Below the pieces are notes generated by a model that was not told the origin of the DNA, searched no databases, and worked only from the letters and a program-made list of their open reading frames with translations. A stretch of DNA of 45,241 nucleotides from NCBI GenBank assembly GCA_944320785.1, contig CALUIR010000022.1, positions 1 to 45,241 on the forward strand, read 5' to 3'. Shown piece by piece: positions 1 to 6,562 of this stretch. Position 1 is the first letter of the stretch, and each line of letters starts with the position of its first letter. The position numbers and the translations under genes are program-made. The DNA comes from an uncultured Bacteroidaceae bacterium. GTDB lineage: Bacteria > Bacteroidota > Bacteroidia > Bacteroidales > Bacteroidaceae.

Positions 1-257
1 GACACGCGCCCCATTGCGTCGTATTCCGTGAACGTGCAGTTGAAGTTGCCCGACGGGTTGCCCTCGTTGCTGGCGGAAAGCGCGGGGCGGCCCAGCCCGT
101 CGTGGTACTCCACGGCGACAATCTTGTGCTGGCCGTCATCGTCCAGCCATGTCTCCGTGCGGATGTAGTTCTGGTTCGCATCCTGAGAAAAAGCGGTTGT
201 GGCGAAGAACGACCCAATGACGAAAAGTATGAATCGGCGGGAATGGCGTGTTTTCAT
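1..257 (-). CDS. Secreted RHS/YD-repeat family protein, N-terminal fragment (DUF6443-like)
   Basis: Only the first 85 codons are in the window; the gene continues beyond base 1. The start is the ATG at 257-255. Residues 1-24 form a Sec signal peptide with a basic start, a hydrophobic core and an A-F-S-Q end. The mature part begins with N-Y-I-R-T-E-T and then V-E-Y-H-D-G-L-G-R-P, the pattern I know from the DUF6443 domain that opens large secreted RHS-repeat proteins of Bacteroidota. Such proteins are usually very long, with YD repeats, an RHS core and a variable, often toxic, C-terminus. None of that can be checked here. A good Bacteroides-type promoter lies just upstream. The family call is fairly firm; any toxin role is inference. 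Confidence 0.7.
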   Translation of the reverse strand, partial: MKTRHSRRFILFVIGSFFATTAFSQDANQNYIRTETWLDDDGQHKIVAVEYHDGLGRPALSASNEGNPSGNFNCTFTEYDAMGRV

Positions 258-275
258 AATAATAAGTTTTGCTTG

Positions 276-306
276 CAAACGTAAACGTTTGATTTTATAA
301 AAACAA
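276..306 (-). promoter_or_regulatory. Promoter of the RHS-family gene
   Basis: On the minus strand a TTG (306-304) is followed after 20 nt by TACGTTTG (283-276), matching the Bacteroides pattern TTG / TAnnTTTG. The -7 box ends about 18 nt before the ATG at 257. It lies within the inverted repeat CAAACG-TAAA-CGTTTG (276-291), which might be an operator. Confidence 0.5.
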
Positions 307-681
307 GAAAAATGCAAATGTTTTTCACAAAATGGAGTGCCGTAAACAAAAAAAGTGTTGCAGGAATGTCTCCAAAGGTTTTCGCGAAAGGTTGCTGAAC
401 AATCGGGTGATTGTTGCTGAACTTTTTCAGAAAGTTCGTAGAAGTATCCGGCATGCATTGAGCCGCAAAACCTTGCGGATCTACGGGAAGCATTCGGATT
501 TTGCCCCATAAAATCGCAAATTTTATAGGTGAAATGGGCGCATTTTTCCTGAAAAATTCCGGATTTTATTGGCATAAGCATGGGCGTTTGTTGGGGAGGG
601 TGATGGGGCTTTTTGCGGGTGGATGCTCCATCTTGGTTTCGTATTTCTGCCGATTCTATGCGGCGTTTCATAAAAATTCCG
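307..681. other. Intergenic region without a credible gene; carries degenerate repeats
   Basis: The short open frames here have no recognisable domain and no ribosome-binding context. Around 374-440 there are 2-4 degenerate units of about 22 nt (AAAGGTT..., GTTGCTGAAC twice). At 510-580 there is a roughly 70-nt AT-rich sequence that recurs at 21241-21315. It separates the divergent RHS and MFS genes. Confidence 0.6.
510..580. repeat. Dispersed AT-rich intergenic repeat, copy A
   Basis: The sequence aligns by eye, with no large gaps, to 21241-21315. Shared blocks include CAAATTTTA, GGGCGCATTTT and GATTTTATTGG. The beginning is itself an inverted repeat, ATAAAAT-cgca-ATTTTAT. Both copies are intergenic and upstream of a gene. 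Confidence 0.55.
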
Positions 682-689
682 TAAGTTTG
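682..689 (+). promoter_or_regulatory. Probable -7 box of the MFS-pqqD operon
   Basis: TAAGTTTG fits TAnnTTTG and lies 35 nt before the ATG at 725, the same distance as other candidate -7 boxes in this window. No TTG is found at the expected -33 position. Confidence 0.4.
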
Positions 690-724
690 CCTCCCAAAAA
701 ACGAAACATTAAAAGGAAAGTAAC

Positions 725-2110
725 ATGAAAGAGAAATTGCAGAAAATGATGAACGACTCGCCGGTAGCCCGTTGGAGCGTGCTTGCGCTGGTGGCTTTCA
801 CGATGTTGTGCGGCTATTTCCTGACGGACGTGATGTCGCCGCTGAAGCCCATGCTGGAGAAAGAATTGATGTGGAACAGCTTGGACTACGGCATTTTCAC
901 GAGTGCTTACGGGTGGTTCAACGTGTTTTTGCTGATGCTGATATTCGGCGGCATCATTTTGGACAAGATGGGTGTGCGCTTCACCGGGCGTGGCGCCTGC
1001 CTGCTGATGGTGATTGGTTGCGGCCTGAAATACTACGCCATCACCTACTTGTCGGCAGAAAGCGGCATGGTCATGGGGATGAAAGCCCAAGTGTTCTTGG
1101 CCGCTTTGGGGTATGCCATCTTCGGCGTGGGCGTGGAGACGGCAGGCATCACGGTGTCGAAGATTGTGGTGAAGTGGTTCAAAGGGAAAGAGATGGCGTT
1201 GGCCATGGGATTGGAGATGGCCACTGCCCGCCTCGGCACGATGCTGGCCATGGCAGTGACCGTGCCTTTTGCCAATGCTTTCGGCTGGACGGACGACGGC
1301 GGCATGCTGCATCCCAACATCTCGGCGCCCATCCTGTTGTGCCTCGTCATGCTGTGCATCGGCACGATTGCCTTTTTTATTTACAGCTTCATCGACAAGA
1401 AGTTCGATGCGCAACTGGGCGAAGCCGACGTGAATGAAGAACCTTTCCGCGTGAAAGACGTGTTTTCCATTATGCGCAACAAGGGATTCTGGCTGATTGC
1501 CCTGCTCTGCGTGCTGTTCTATTCCGCCGTGTTCCCGTTCCTGAAGTATGCTACCGACCTGATGGTGCAGAAATATGAAGTGGATCCGTCGCTGGCCGGC
1601 ACCATCCCTTCGCTGCTGCCGCTGGGGACCTTGTTCCTCACGCCCCTGTTCGGCAACGTGTATGACCGCATCGGGAAGGGCGCCACGCTGATGATCATCG
1701 GTGCGGTGATGCTGATAGGCGTCCACTTCCTGTTCGCCCTGCCGCTGCTCAACGTGTGGTGGTTTGCCACGCTCATCATGATATGCCTGGGCATTGCTTT
1801 CTCATTGGTGCCTTCGGCCATGTGGCCTTCCGTGCCGAAGATTATCCCGGAGAACCAGTTGGGAACGGCTTACGCCCTGATATTCTGGGTGCAGAACTGG
1901 GGGCTGATGGGCGTGCCTCTCCTCATCGGATGGGTGCTGGACACGTATTGCAAGGGGCCGGTGGTGGACGGCGTGCAGACGTATGACTACACGTTGCCCA
2001 TGGTGATATTCACGGCATTCGGCGTGCTGGCCTTGGTGTTCGCCCTGTTGCTGAAGGCCGAAGACAAGAAGAAAGGCTACGGCCTGGAAGAAGCCAACAT
2101 AAAGAAATGA
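725..2110 (+). CDS. MFS transporter, substrate unknown
   Basis: This is a 461-residue inner-membrane protein of about 12 hydrophobic segments, the usual size for the major facilitator superfamily. The loop after the second membrane segment reads G-G-I-I-L-D-K-M-G-V-R, the family's G-x-x-x-D-K-x-G-x-R signature. A central loop rich in charged residues (about 216-246) separates two six-helix halves. The C-terminus is short, cytoplasmic and basic. The start follows AAAGGAAAGTAAC, a reasonable ribosome-binding context. The PqqD-like gene begins 4 nt after its stop, so the two are surely co-transcribed. The family is firm; the substrate and direction of transport cannot be read. Sugar-phosphate/organic-anion porters or drug efflux are both possible. 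Confidence 0.85.
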   Translation: MKEKLQKMMNDSPVARWSVLALVAFTMLCGYFLTDVMSPLKPMLEKELMWNSLDYGIFTSAYGWFNVFLLMLIFGGIILDKMGVRFTGRGACLLMVIGCGLKYYAITYLSAESGMVMGMKAQVFLAALGYAIFGVGVETAGITVSKIVVKWFKGKEMALAMGLEMATARLGTMLAMAVTVPFANAFGWTDDGGMLHPNISAPILLCLVMLCIGTIAFFIYSFIDKKFDAQLGEADVNEEPFRVKDVFSIMRNKGFWLIALLCVLFYSAVFPFLKYATDLMVQKYEVDPSLAGTIPSLLPLGTLFLTPLFGNVYDRIGKGATLMIIGAVMLIGVHFLFALPLLNVWWFATLIMICLGIAFSLVPSAMWPSVPKIIPENQLGTAYALIFWVQNWGLMGVPLLIGWVLDTYCKGPVVDGVQTYDYTLPMVIFTAFGVLALVFALLLKAEDKKKGYGLEEANIKK

Positions 2111-2114
2111 ACCG

Positions 2115-2456
2115 ATGGCGAAGGAACAGGCTAATCTGCTGGACGTAGTTCCGCGCCTGCCGGAGGGCGTTTGCTTAAGGAAGGAGGGAGGGCTGTCGGT
2201 GATGGACTTCCCCCGCTTCAAGAGCAAGTTCCTGCAACGGCTGTTCACGTGGAGGGGCAAGCCGCCATACGCCCATGTGGACTTCGACGAGCATGGCACG
2301 GCTGCCTTGGACCTGGTGGACGGGCGGCGCACCGTGGGGGAAATCATCGCGTTGCTATCCAAGCATTTTGAGGAAGAAAGGGAAGGGTATGGAATCCGGG
2401 TGGCCCTGTTCTTTTCTTATTTGCATGCAAAGGGGCTTCTCCGGATGTTGAAATAG
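2115..2456 (+). CDS. PqqD-like small protein (RiPP-recognition-element fold)
   Basis: This 113-residue soluble protein has the hallmark of the PqqD family: A-x-x-L-W/D-L-V-D-G-R-R-T-V-G-E-I near residues 57-72, followed by a helical stretch and a hydrophobic C-terminal helix (V-A-L-F-F-S-Y-L). In known systems PqqD domains present a peptide substrate to a radical-SAM or other modifying enzyme. Here there is no modifying enzyme and no obvious precursor peptide nearby. The only partner is the MFS gene 4 nt upstream. Stand-alone PqqD proteins next to transporters occur in Bacteroidales, but their role is unknown to me. It ends 22 nt before the convergent DUF4831 gene, with a hairpin between them. 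Confidence 0.75.
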   Translation: MAKEQANLLDVVPRLPEGVCLRKEGGLSVMDFPRFKSKFLQRLFTWRGKPPYAHVDFDEHGTAALDLVDGRRTVGEIIALLSKHFEEEREGYGIRVALFFSYLHAKGLLRMLK

Positions 2457-2460
2457 GGCA

Positions 2461-2492
2461 GGGGAGGGGAATCCTTTTTTATTCCCCTTCCC
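2461..2492. terminator. Hairpin between convergent genes, probable shared terminator
   Basis: Bases 2461-2472 pair with 2481-2492 (12 bp, one G-U) around a CCTTTTTT loop. It follows the pqqD-like stop by 4 nt and overlaps the stop codon of the converging DUF4831 gene. There is no U-run directly after the stem in either direction, so its strength is uncertain. Confidence 0.5.
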
Positions 2493-3537
2493 GTTGTATT
2501 TTCAGGATGCTTCCGCTGACGGGGTCGAACAATACCCGCGTGGCGGCTTTTTTGTTGAACAAATCCTTGGACAGCATTTCCGTGTTGCCGAATTGGGTGA
2601 CCAGTATGGCACGGTCGAAGAACGTCTTGCTGCGGTTGAAGATGGTGAGTTGGGCCTTTCCCGGCACGTTATAGACAATGCCTTCCAGTTTCTTTTTCCC
2701 CGCATCTTCCTCGCTGGCCTGCGGGACGGTGTTCAGGTTGGTCAGCGTCACATAGACAGGGTCGCCTCCCAAGTCGTCGTTGTCAAGCACGCCGAGATGG
2801 CGGGAGAAGCGGAACAGCACCTCCCTTTCCAGGTTCTTGTTGGGGATGAGCCGCACGGTGAACGTGCGGCTGTCGCGGGTGGTGGTGCCGGTGAACAGTT
2901 CGAGCCAAGTGTTTTCCTGTTCTTCCAAGTTGGCGAGCATCAGCTTCATGGCCTCCCCGTCCTTGGGCATGTTGTCGGCCTGCCCGCGCAGGATGGCGTT
3001 CTTGCTTTCGCGGATGTCGTAGATTTCCTTGGCGGCGAGTTCCGCCATCTTGGCGGTGGAACTGGCCATCAGCATTTCTTCCGTCATGAGTTCGTGCGGG
3101 TCTTTTTTGCGCACGGGCTGGGGCTCTGCGGCGGGTTTCTCTTCTTTTTTCTTTTCATTGGGCATGTTGACGGAGGTGATGATGCCATCGGGGGTCAGCC
3201 CGACAAGGGGCGCCACGGTCTTTTCCTTCAGTTTCACGGAAAACACTTTGGAGGGGTCGGGCATGCCGGTGGGGCGCACGGTGACGCGGCTGATTTCCCA
3301 TTGCGTGCTTTCTTCGGTGGAGACACCGGCGAGTCTTAGGTAGCGGTCGGCGTATTTGCAGAATTCCCCCGGCGTGTAGGTCACTTTGTCGGCCTGCACT
3401 TCGATTTCGATGACTGTTTTCGGCAGGAAGTAGGTGACGGCTTCCGTGCTTTTCCCCGGCGTGTAGGGGGTGATATCTGTCTGGGCGAGGCAGGATGCGG
3501 ACAAGGCCAGCCCGCAGAGTAGGCATATTGTTCTCAT
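2479..3537 (-). CDS. Exported DUF4831 family protein
   Basis: This is a 352-residue protein with an N-terminal export signal (hydrophobic core to about residue 18, ending S-A-S-C-L-A-Q). It could be cleaved by signal peptidase I after L-A-Q-type residues, or be a lipoprotein at Cys16. The body begins with a segment typical of DUF4831: Y-F-L-P-K-T, then Y-T-P-G-E-F and a Y-A-D-R-Y-L motif. There is a low-complexity K/E/P stretch near residues 128-145 (E-K-K-K-E-E-K-P). The family is restricted to Bacteroidota and has no known function. The start is supported by a GGAG 10 nt upstream. It is 77 nt downstream of nnr's stop on the same strand, with its own candidate -7 box between. Confidence 0.75.
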   Translation of the reverse strand: MRTICLLCGLALSASCLAQTDITPYTPGKSTEAVTYFLPKTVIEIEVQADKVTYTPGEFCKYADRYLRLAGVSTEESTQWEISRVTVRPTGMPDPSKVFSVKLKEKTVAPLVGLTPDGIITSVNMPNEKKKEEKPAAEPQPVRKKDPHELMTEEMLMASSTAKMAELAAKEIYDIRESKNAILRGQADNMPKDGEAMKLMLANLEEQENTWLELFTGTTTRDSRTFTVRLIPNKNLEREVLFRFSRHLGVLDNDDLGGDPVYVTLTNLNTVPQASEEDAGKKKLEGIVYNVPGKAQLTIFNRSKTFFDRAILVTQFGNTEMLSKDLFNKKAATRVLFDPVSGSILKIQREGE

Positions 3538-3568
3538 GTTGTTGCTCCTTTATTTATAGATGACATTG

Positions 3569-3576
3569 GCAAAAAT
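3569..3576 (-). promoter_or_regulatory. Probable -7 box of the DUF4831 gene
   Basis: The minus strand reads TATTTTTG, fitting TAnnTTTG, 31 nt before the start codon. No clear -33 TTG was seen. Confidence 0.35.
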
Positions 3577-3614
3577 AAGGAAATTTCTTGCCGGTCTGCT
3601 TGTTTTATGCTAAA

Positions 3615-5129
3615 TTAAGATTGCAGCGCCTGCCATGCTTCCGGCAGGCATCGGATGATGTCGGAGGCGGCCATGGCAGTTTCGCCCTTTTTGCGGGCGG
3701 CGATGTCGCCGGCCATGCCGTGGACGTATGCGCCGAGGCGGCAAGTTTGTTCCGGCGTGTAGCCTTGCGCCAGCAGGGCGAGCAGGATGCCGGCCAGCAC
3801 GTCGCCGCTGCCTCCTGTGGCCATTCCGGGGTTGCCGGTGGGGTTGAACGCACAATGCCCTTCGGGGGTGATGACGGCGGTGAAGGCTCCTTTCAGCACG
3901 ATGTGGCATTGCAGGCTGATGGCCAAGTCGCGTGCTTTCTGCAAACGTTCGGCGGCGTTGTGGCTGGCTCCCGTGAGGCGGTCCAGTTCTTTCGGGTGGG
4001 GGGTGAGGACGGATTGCTTGGGGATGGCTTGCATCCACTCCTTGTGTTCAGCCAAGATGTTGAGCGCGTCGGCATCAAGCAGGACGGGCGATGTGCAGAG
4101 GTTCAGTTGCTCGGCTAGGGCGTTGGCCGTGCTGATGTCTTGCCCCAAACCCGGCCCGATGGCCACGGCTTGGTAGCGGTCGGTGTCGGTGGGCGTGGCG
4201 AAGCAGCTTTCATACAGGTCGGGTTCCACCATGGCTTCGGGGACGGCTGTTTGCAGTATCCCGTTGTTGCGGGAGGCCGTATGCACGGTGAGCCGCCCGA
4301 TTCCGCTTCGCAGGCATGCTTGGGCGGCCAGCACGGCGGCGCCTGCCATGCCATACGAGCCGGCTATCAGCAGCCCGTGGCCGAACGTGCCTTTGTGGGC
4401 GAACTTTTTCCGCTTGCGGAGCAGCGGTTTTATGTCGTTTTCCTCGGTGAGGGCATATTCCGTGGGGAGGCTTTCCATGCCTTGCGGGTGGAGACGGATG
4501 TCCACCAACTGCCATTCGCCCACGTAGTCTTCGTTGTCGGCAAAGAGGAAAGCCAGCTTAGGAAGCTGGATGCTCAGCGTGAGCGTGGCGCGGATGATGT
4601 GGCTCCTTATATTATAGGTGTTGTCTTCGCACATCAGCCCGGACGGCACGTCGATGGACACCACCGTGGCGGGCGAGGCGTTGATGTATTTCACCACGGC
4701 GGCGAAGCCCCCGCTCAAGGGCTTGTTCAGCCCGGAGCCGAAGAGGCCGTCCACCACGATGTCGCGGCTGTCGAGGGGCGGGGGAGTGAATTGCGTGGCC
4801 ACTTCCGTGAACTCCGTGCCTTCGGTTGCCATGAGGCGTTCCTTGTTGGCATGGCATTCTTCGGAGAGTTTCCCGGTGGTGTTGAAAAGGTATGCGCTGA
4901 CGGTGTAGCCCTTCCCGGCCATGATGCGCGCCACGGCCAAGGCGTCGCCTCCGTTGTTGCCCGGCCCTGCGAACACTTTCAGGGGGCGTTCCTTGCCCCA
5001 GCGGCTCTCGATGGCAGCGGCCAATGCTTGGGCGGCTCGTTCCATGAGGTCGATGGAGGCGATGGGTTCATGCTCGATGGTGTAAGCGTCCAATTTGCGG
5101 ATTTCCGCGCCTGTGAATATCTTTATCAT
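3615..5129 (-). CDS. nnr: Bifunctional NAD(P)H-hydrate epimerase / ADP-dependent dehydratase
   Basis: This 504-residue cytosolic enzyme repairs damaged NADH and NADPH hydrates. The N-terminal half (about 1-210) is the YjeF_N/NnrE epimerase. It has A-G-P-G-N-N-G-G-D-A-L at residues 54-64, which includes the loop binding the cofactor, and V-D-G-L-F-G-S-G-L. The C-terminal half (about 225-504) is the NnrD kinase-fold dehydratase. Its L-T-P-H-P-K-E motif and the N-P-G-M-A-T-G-G-S-G-D-V-L-A-G signature near residue 445 contain the usual catalytic Asp. Length and domain order match the bacterial fused form. It is divergent from the nuo operon. Its start ATG follows a short leader with a TAATTTTG box about 45 nt upstream. 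Confidence 0.93.
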   Translation of the reverse strand: MIKIFTGAEIRKLDAYTIEHEPIASIDLMERAAQALAAAIESRWGKERPLKVFAGPGNNGGDALAVARIMAGKGYTVSAYLFNTTGKLSEECHANKERLMATEGTEFTEVATQFTPPPLDSRDIVVDGLFGSGLNKPLSGGFAAVVKYINASPATVVSIDVPSGLMCEDNTYNIRSHIIRATLTLSIQLPKLAFLFADNEDYVGEWQLVDIRLHPQGMESLPTEYALTEENDIKPLLRKRKKFAHKGTFGHGLLIAGSYGMAGAAVLAAQACLRSGIGRLTVHTASRNNGILQTAVPEAMVEPDLYESCFATPTDTDRYQAVAIGPGLGQDISTANALAEQLNLCTSPVLLDADALNILAEHKEWMQAIPKQSVLTPHPKELDRLTGASHNAAERLQKARDLAISLQCHIVLKGAFTAVITPEGHCAFNPTGNPGMATGGSGDVLAGILLALLAQGYTPEQTCRLGAYVHGMAGDIAARKKGETAMAASDIIRCLPEAWQALQS

Positions 5130-5173
5130 GTCTTCAATGTTGTTTTTGGTTCAGCTTATGCCGTGCGAAAATA

Positions 5174-5181
5174 CAAAATTA
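5174..5181 (-). promoter_or_regulatory. Probable -7 box of nnr
   Basis: The minus strand reads TAATTTTG, 44 nt before the nnr start. The -33 position is not convincing. Confidence 0.35.
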
Positions 5182-5221
5182 TCGGGAGGGAAACCCGTTT
5201 TCCCCGGCATAATTTTTCCGC

Positions 5222-5391
5222 TTGCCCGTGCAACAAATCCGGTTCACCCGTGCAACTTCTTTATCCTTAGGTTAAGGATGCATATCCTCAGCCTAAGGAT
5301 GTGCATCTCTAACCTAAGGATGTGTATCCTTAACTTAAAGATGAACTTTCTACGCGGGTGACTTGGATTTCCTACGCGGGCAATTGGGACT
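5222..5391. repeat. Intergenic palindromic element with 4 x 21-nt array, copy 1
   Basis: The core (5263-5346) is exactly four 21-nt units. Each has the form ATCYYTARSYTAARGATNNN, a hairpin of 7-nt arms around 3 nt. Unit 1 is a perfect match: ATCCTTA-ggt-TAAGGAT. The core is flanked by two near-repeats on each side: CCCGTGCAAC at 5225 and 5247, and CTACGCGGG at 5350 and 5372. The left flank (from TTGCCCGTG) and the reverse complement of the right flank (TTGCCCGCG...) also align, so the whole element is a large imperfect palindrome. A second 4 x 21 array occurs at 39986-40069. Because 21 is a multiple of 3, the element reads as false heptad-repeat peptides in some frames. Confidence 0.85.
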
Positions 5392-5453
5392 TTTTTCCCG
5401 CATGGGCGGAAGAAGTTGCCCCGCCAAGCCGTATTTTTATGCCGGCCGGATGC

Positions 5454-5483
5454 TTGTTTAAACGGAATTAAGTCGTACCTTTG
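5454..5483 (+). promoter_or_regulatory. Promoter of the nuo operon
   Basis: TTG (5454-5456), 19 nt, then TACCTTTG (5476-5483) matches the Bacteroides primary-sigma promoter well. The leader to the nuoA ATG at 5561 is about 70 nt. There is no other candidate between the repeat element and nuoA. Confidence 0.6.
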
Positions 5484-5560
5484 CCGCCGCAAACAGGGCG
5501 GCCTGCGTCCATGCCCTGTTCCCTTTTGATAGGTTTGCTTATTAATCTAAACAAATAACT

Positions 5561-5911
5561 ATGTATTTTACATTATTGATTGTCGTGATACTCACTGCGA
5601 TAGCCCTTGTGGCCGTTGCAATGGGCATCGCCCGCGCCATTTCCCCCCGCTCGTACAACCCGCAGAAGGGTGAGGCGTATGAGTGCGGAATCCCGACACG
5701 CGGGAAATCGTGGATGCAGTTCAAGGTGGGCTACTACCTGTTCGCCATCTTGTTCCTGATGTTCGACGTGGAGACCATTTTCCTGTTCCCGTGGGCCGTT
5801 GTCGTGCAGGATTTGGGGATTTACGGGTTAGTCAGTGTGATATTCTTTTTAGTGGTCTTGGCATTGGGCTTGGCCTATGCTTGGAAGAAAGGAGCGTTGG
5901 AATGGAAATAA
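5561..5911 (+). CDS. nuoA: NADH-quinone oxidoreductase-type complex I, subunit A
   Basis: This 116-residue membrane subunit has three hydrophobic helices. The conserved Y-E-C-G-I-P-T-R-G loop is at residues 40-48, and F-D-V-E-T lies in the second helix at about 68-72, both typical of NuoA/ND3. The loop cysteine is the one that reports the active/deactive state in mitochondrial ND3. It is the first gene of the nuo operon, 78 nt after the -7 box. Its stop codon overlaps the start of nuoB by 10 nt, indicating translational coupling. Confidence 0.95.
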   Translation: MYFTLLIVVILTAIALVAVAMGIARAISPRSYNPQKGEAYECGIPTRGKSWMQFKVGYYLFAILFLMFDVETIFLFPWAVVVQDLGIYGLVSVIFFLVVLALGLAYAWKKGALEWK

Positions 5912-6552
5912 AAGAGCCGAAGATAAAGTCGATGCGCTACAATGACTTTAAGGACAACGAATATTTGGAGGCAATGCTCAAGGAACTGAACGCCAATGGG
6001 ACGAACGTGGTTGTGGGCTGCCTCGACGAACTGATAAACTGGGGCCGGAGCAATTCGCTGTGGCCCTTCACGTTTGCCACTAGTTGCTGCGGCATCGAGT
6101 TCATGGCCATGTGTGCGGCGCGTTACGATGTGGCGCGTTTTGGCTTTGAAATCACCCGAAACAGCCCCCGCCAGGCCGATGTCATCTTGGTGAGCGGGAC
6201 GATTACCAACAAGATGGCGCCTGTGCTGAAGCGTCTCTACGACCAAATGGCCGACCCGAAATACGTGATAGCCGTGGGCGGATGTGCCGTTTCCGGCGGC
6301 CCGTTCAAGAAGTCGTACCATGTGGTGAAAGGCGTGGACAAGGTGTTGCCGGTGGATGTGTACGTGCCGGGATGCCCGCCCCGCCCAGAGGCCATGCTTT
6401 ACGGGATGATGCAGTTGCAGCGCAAGGTCAAGGTGGAGAAGTTCCTCGGCGGCATTAACCACCAGGTCAGCAAGAAGGAATATGCCCGGCTGATGGAACG
6501 CGACCTGAACGCAGAGAGGGACGAACTGAATGTGGAACAAGAAAAAGACTAA
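5902..6552 (+). CDS. nuoB: Complex I subunit B, carries cluster N2
   Basis: The protein has 216 residues if started at the ATG at 5902. An open frame extends further upstream into nuoA, but homology begins only after this ATG. The N2 4Fe-4S ligands are visible: the tandem Cys in T-S-C-C-G-I-E-F, the Cys of G-G-C-A-V-S-G-G, and that of V-P-G-C-P-P-R-P-E. It sits at the junction of the peripheral arm and the membrane and passes electrons to quinone together with NuoCD. The C-terminal tail (about 185-216) is charged and longer than the core fold needs. It overlaps nuoA by 10 nt and, depending on the start, may also overlap nuoCD. Confidence 0.95.
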   Translation: MEIKEPKIKSMRYNDFKDNEYLEAMLKELNANGTNVVVGCLDELINWGRSNSLWPFTFATSCCGIEFMAMCAARYDVARFGFEITRNSPRQADVILVSGTITNKMAPVLKRLYDQMADPKYVIAVGGCAVSGGPFKKSYHVVKGVDKVLPVDVYVPGCPPRPEAMLYGMMQLQRKVKVEKFLGGINHQVSKKEYARLMERDLNAERDELNVEQEKD

Positions 6553-6562
6553 TCGCAAGGAC

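Noticed and set aside
254-493. Small minus-strand frame of 79 codons upstream of the RHS gene
   Set aside because: It overlaps the RHS start, includes the promoter and degenerate repeats, and shows no domain.
668-1726. Long minus-strand open frame (352 codons) across the MFS gene
   Set aside because: It is His/Gln/Arg-rich with no domain and is a shadow of the transporter gene in GC-rich DNA.
5263-5346. CRISPR array
   Set aside because: The units are contiguous, without spacers, and there are no cas genes.
5095-5492. Open frames on both strands encoding heptad-like peptides such as repeated L-R-M-H-I-L
   Set aside because: They come from the 21-nt repeat units, whose length is a multiple of three. 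No start signal or conserved protein supports them.
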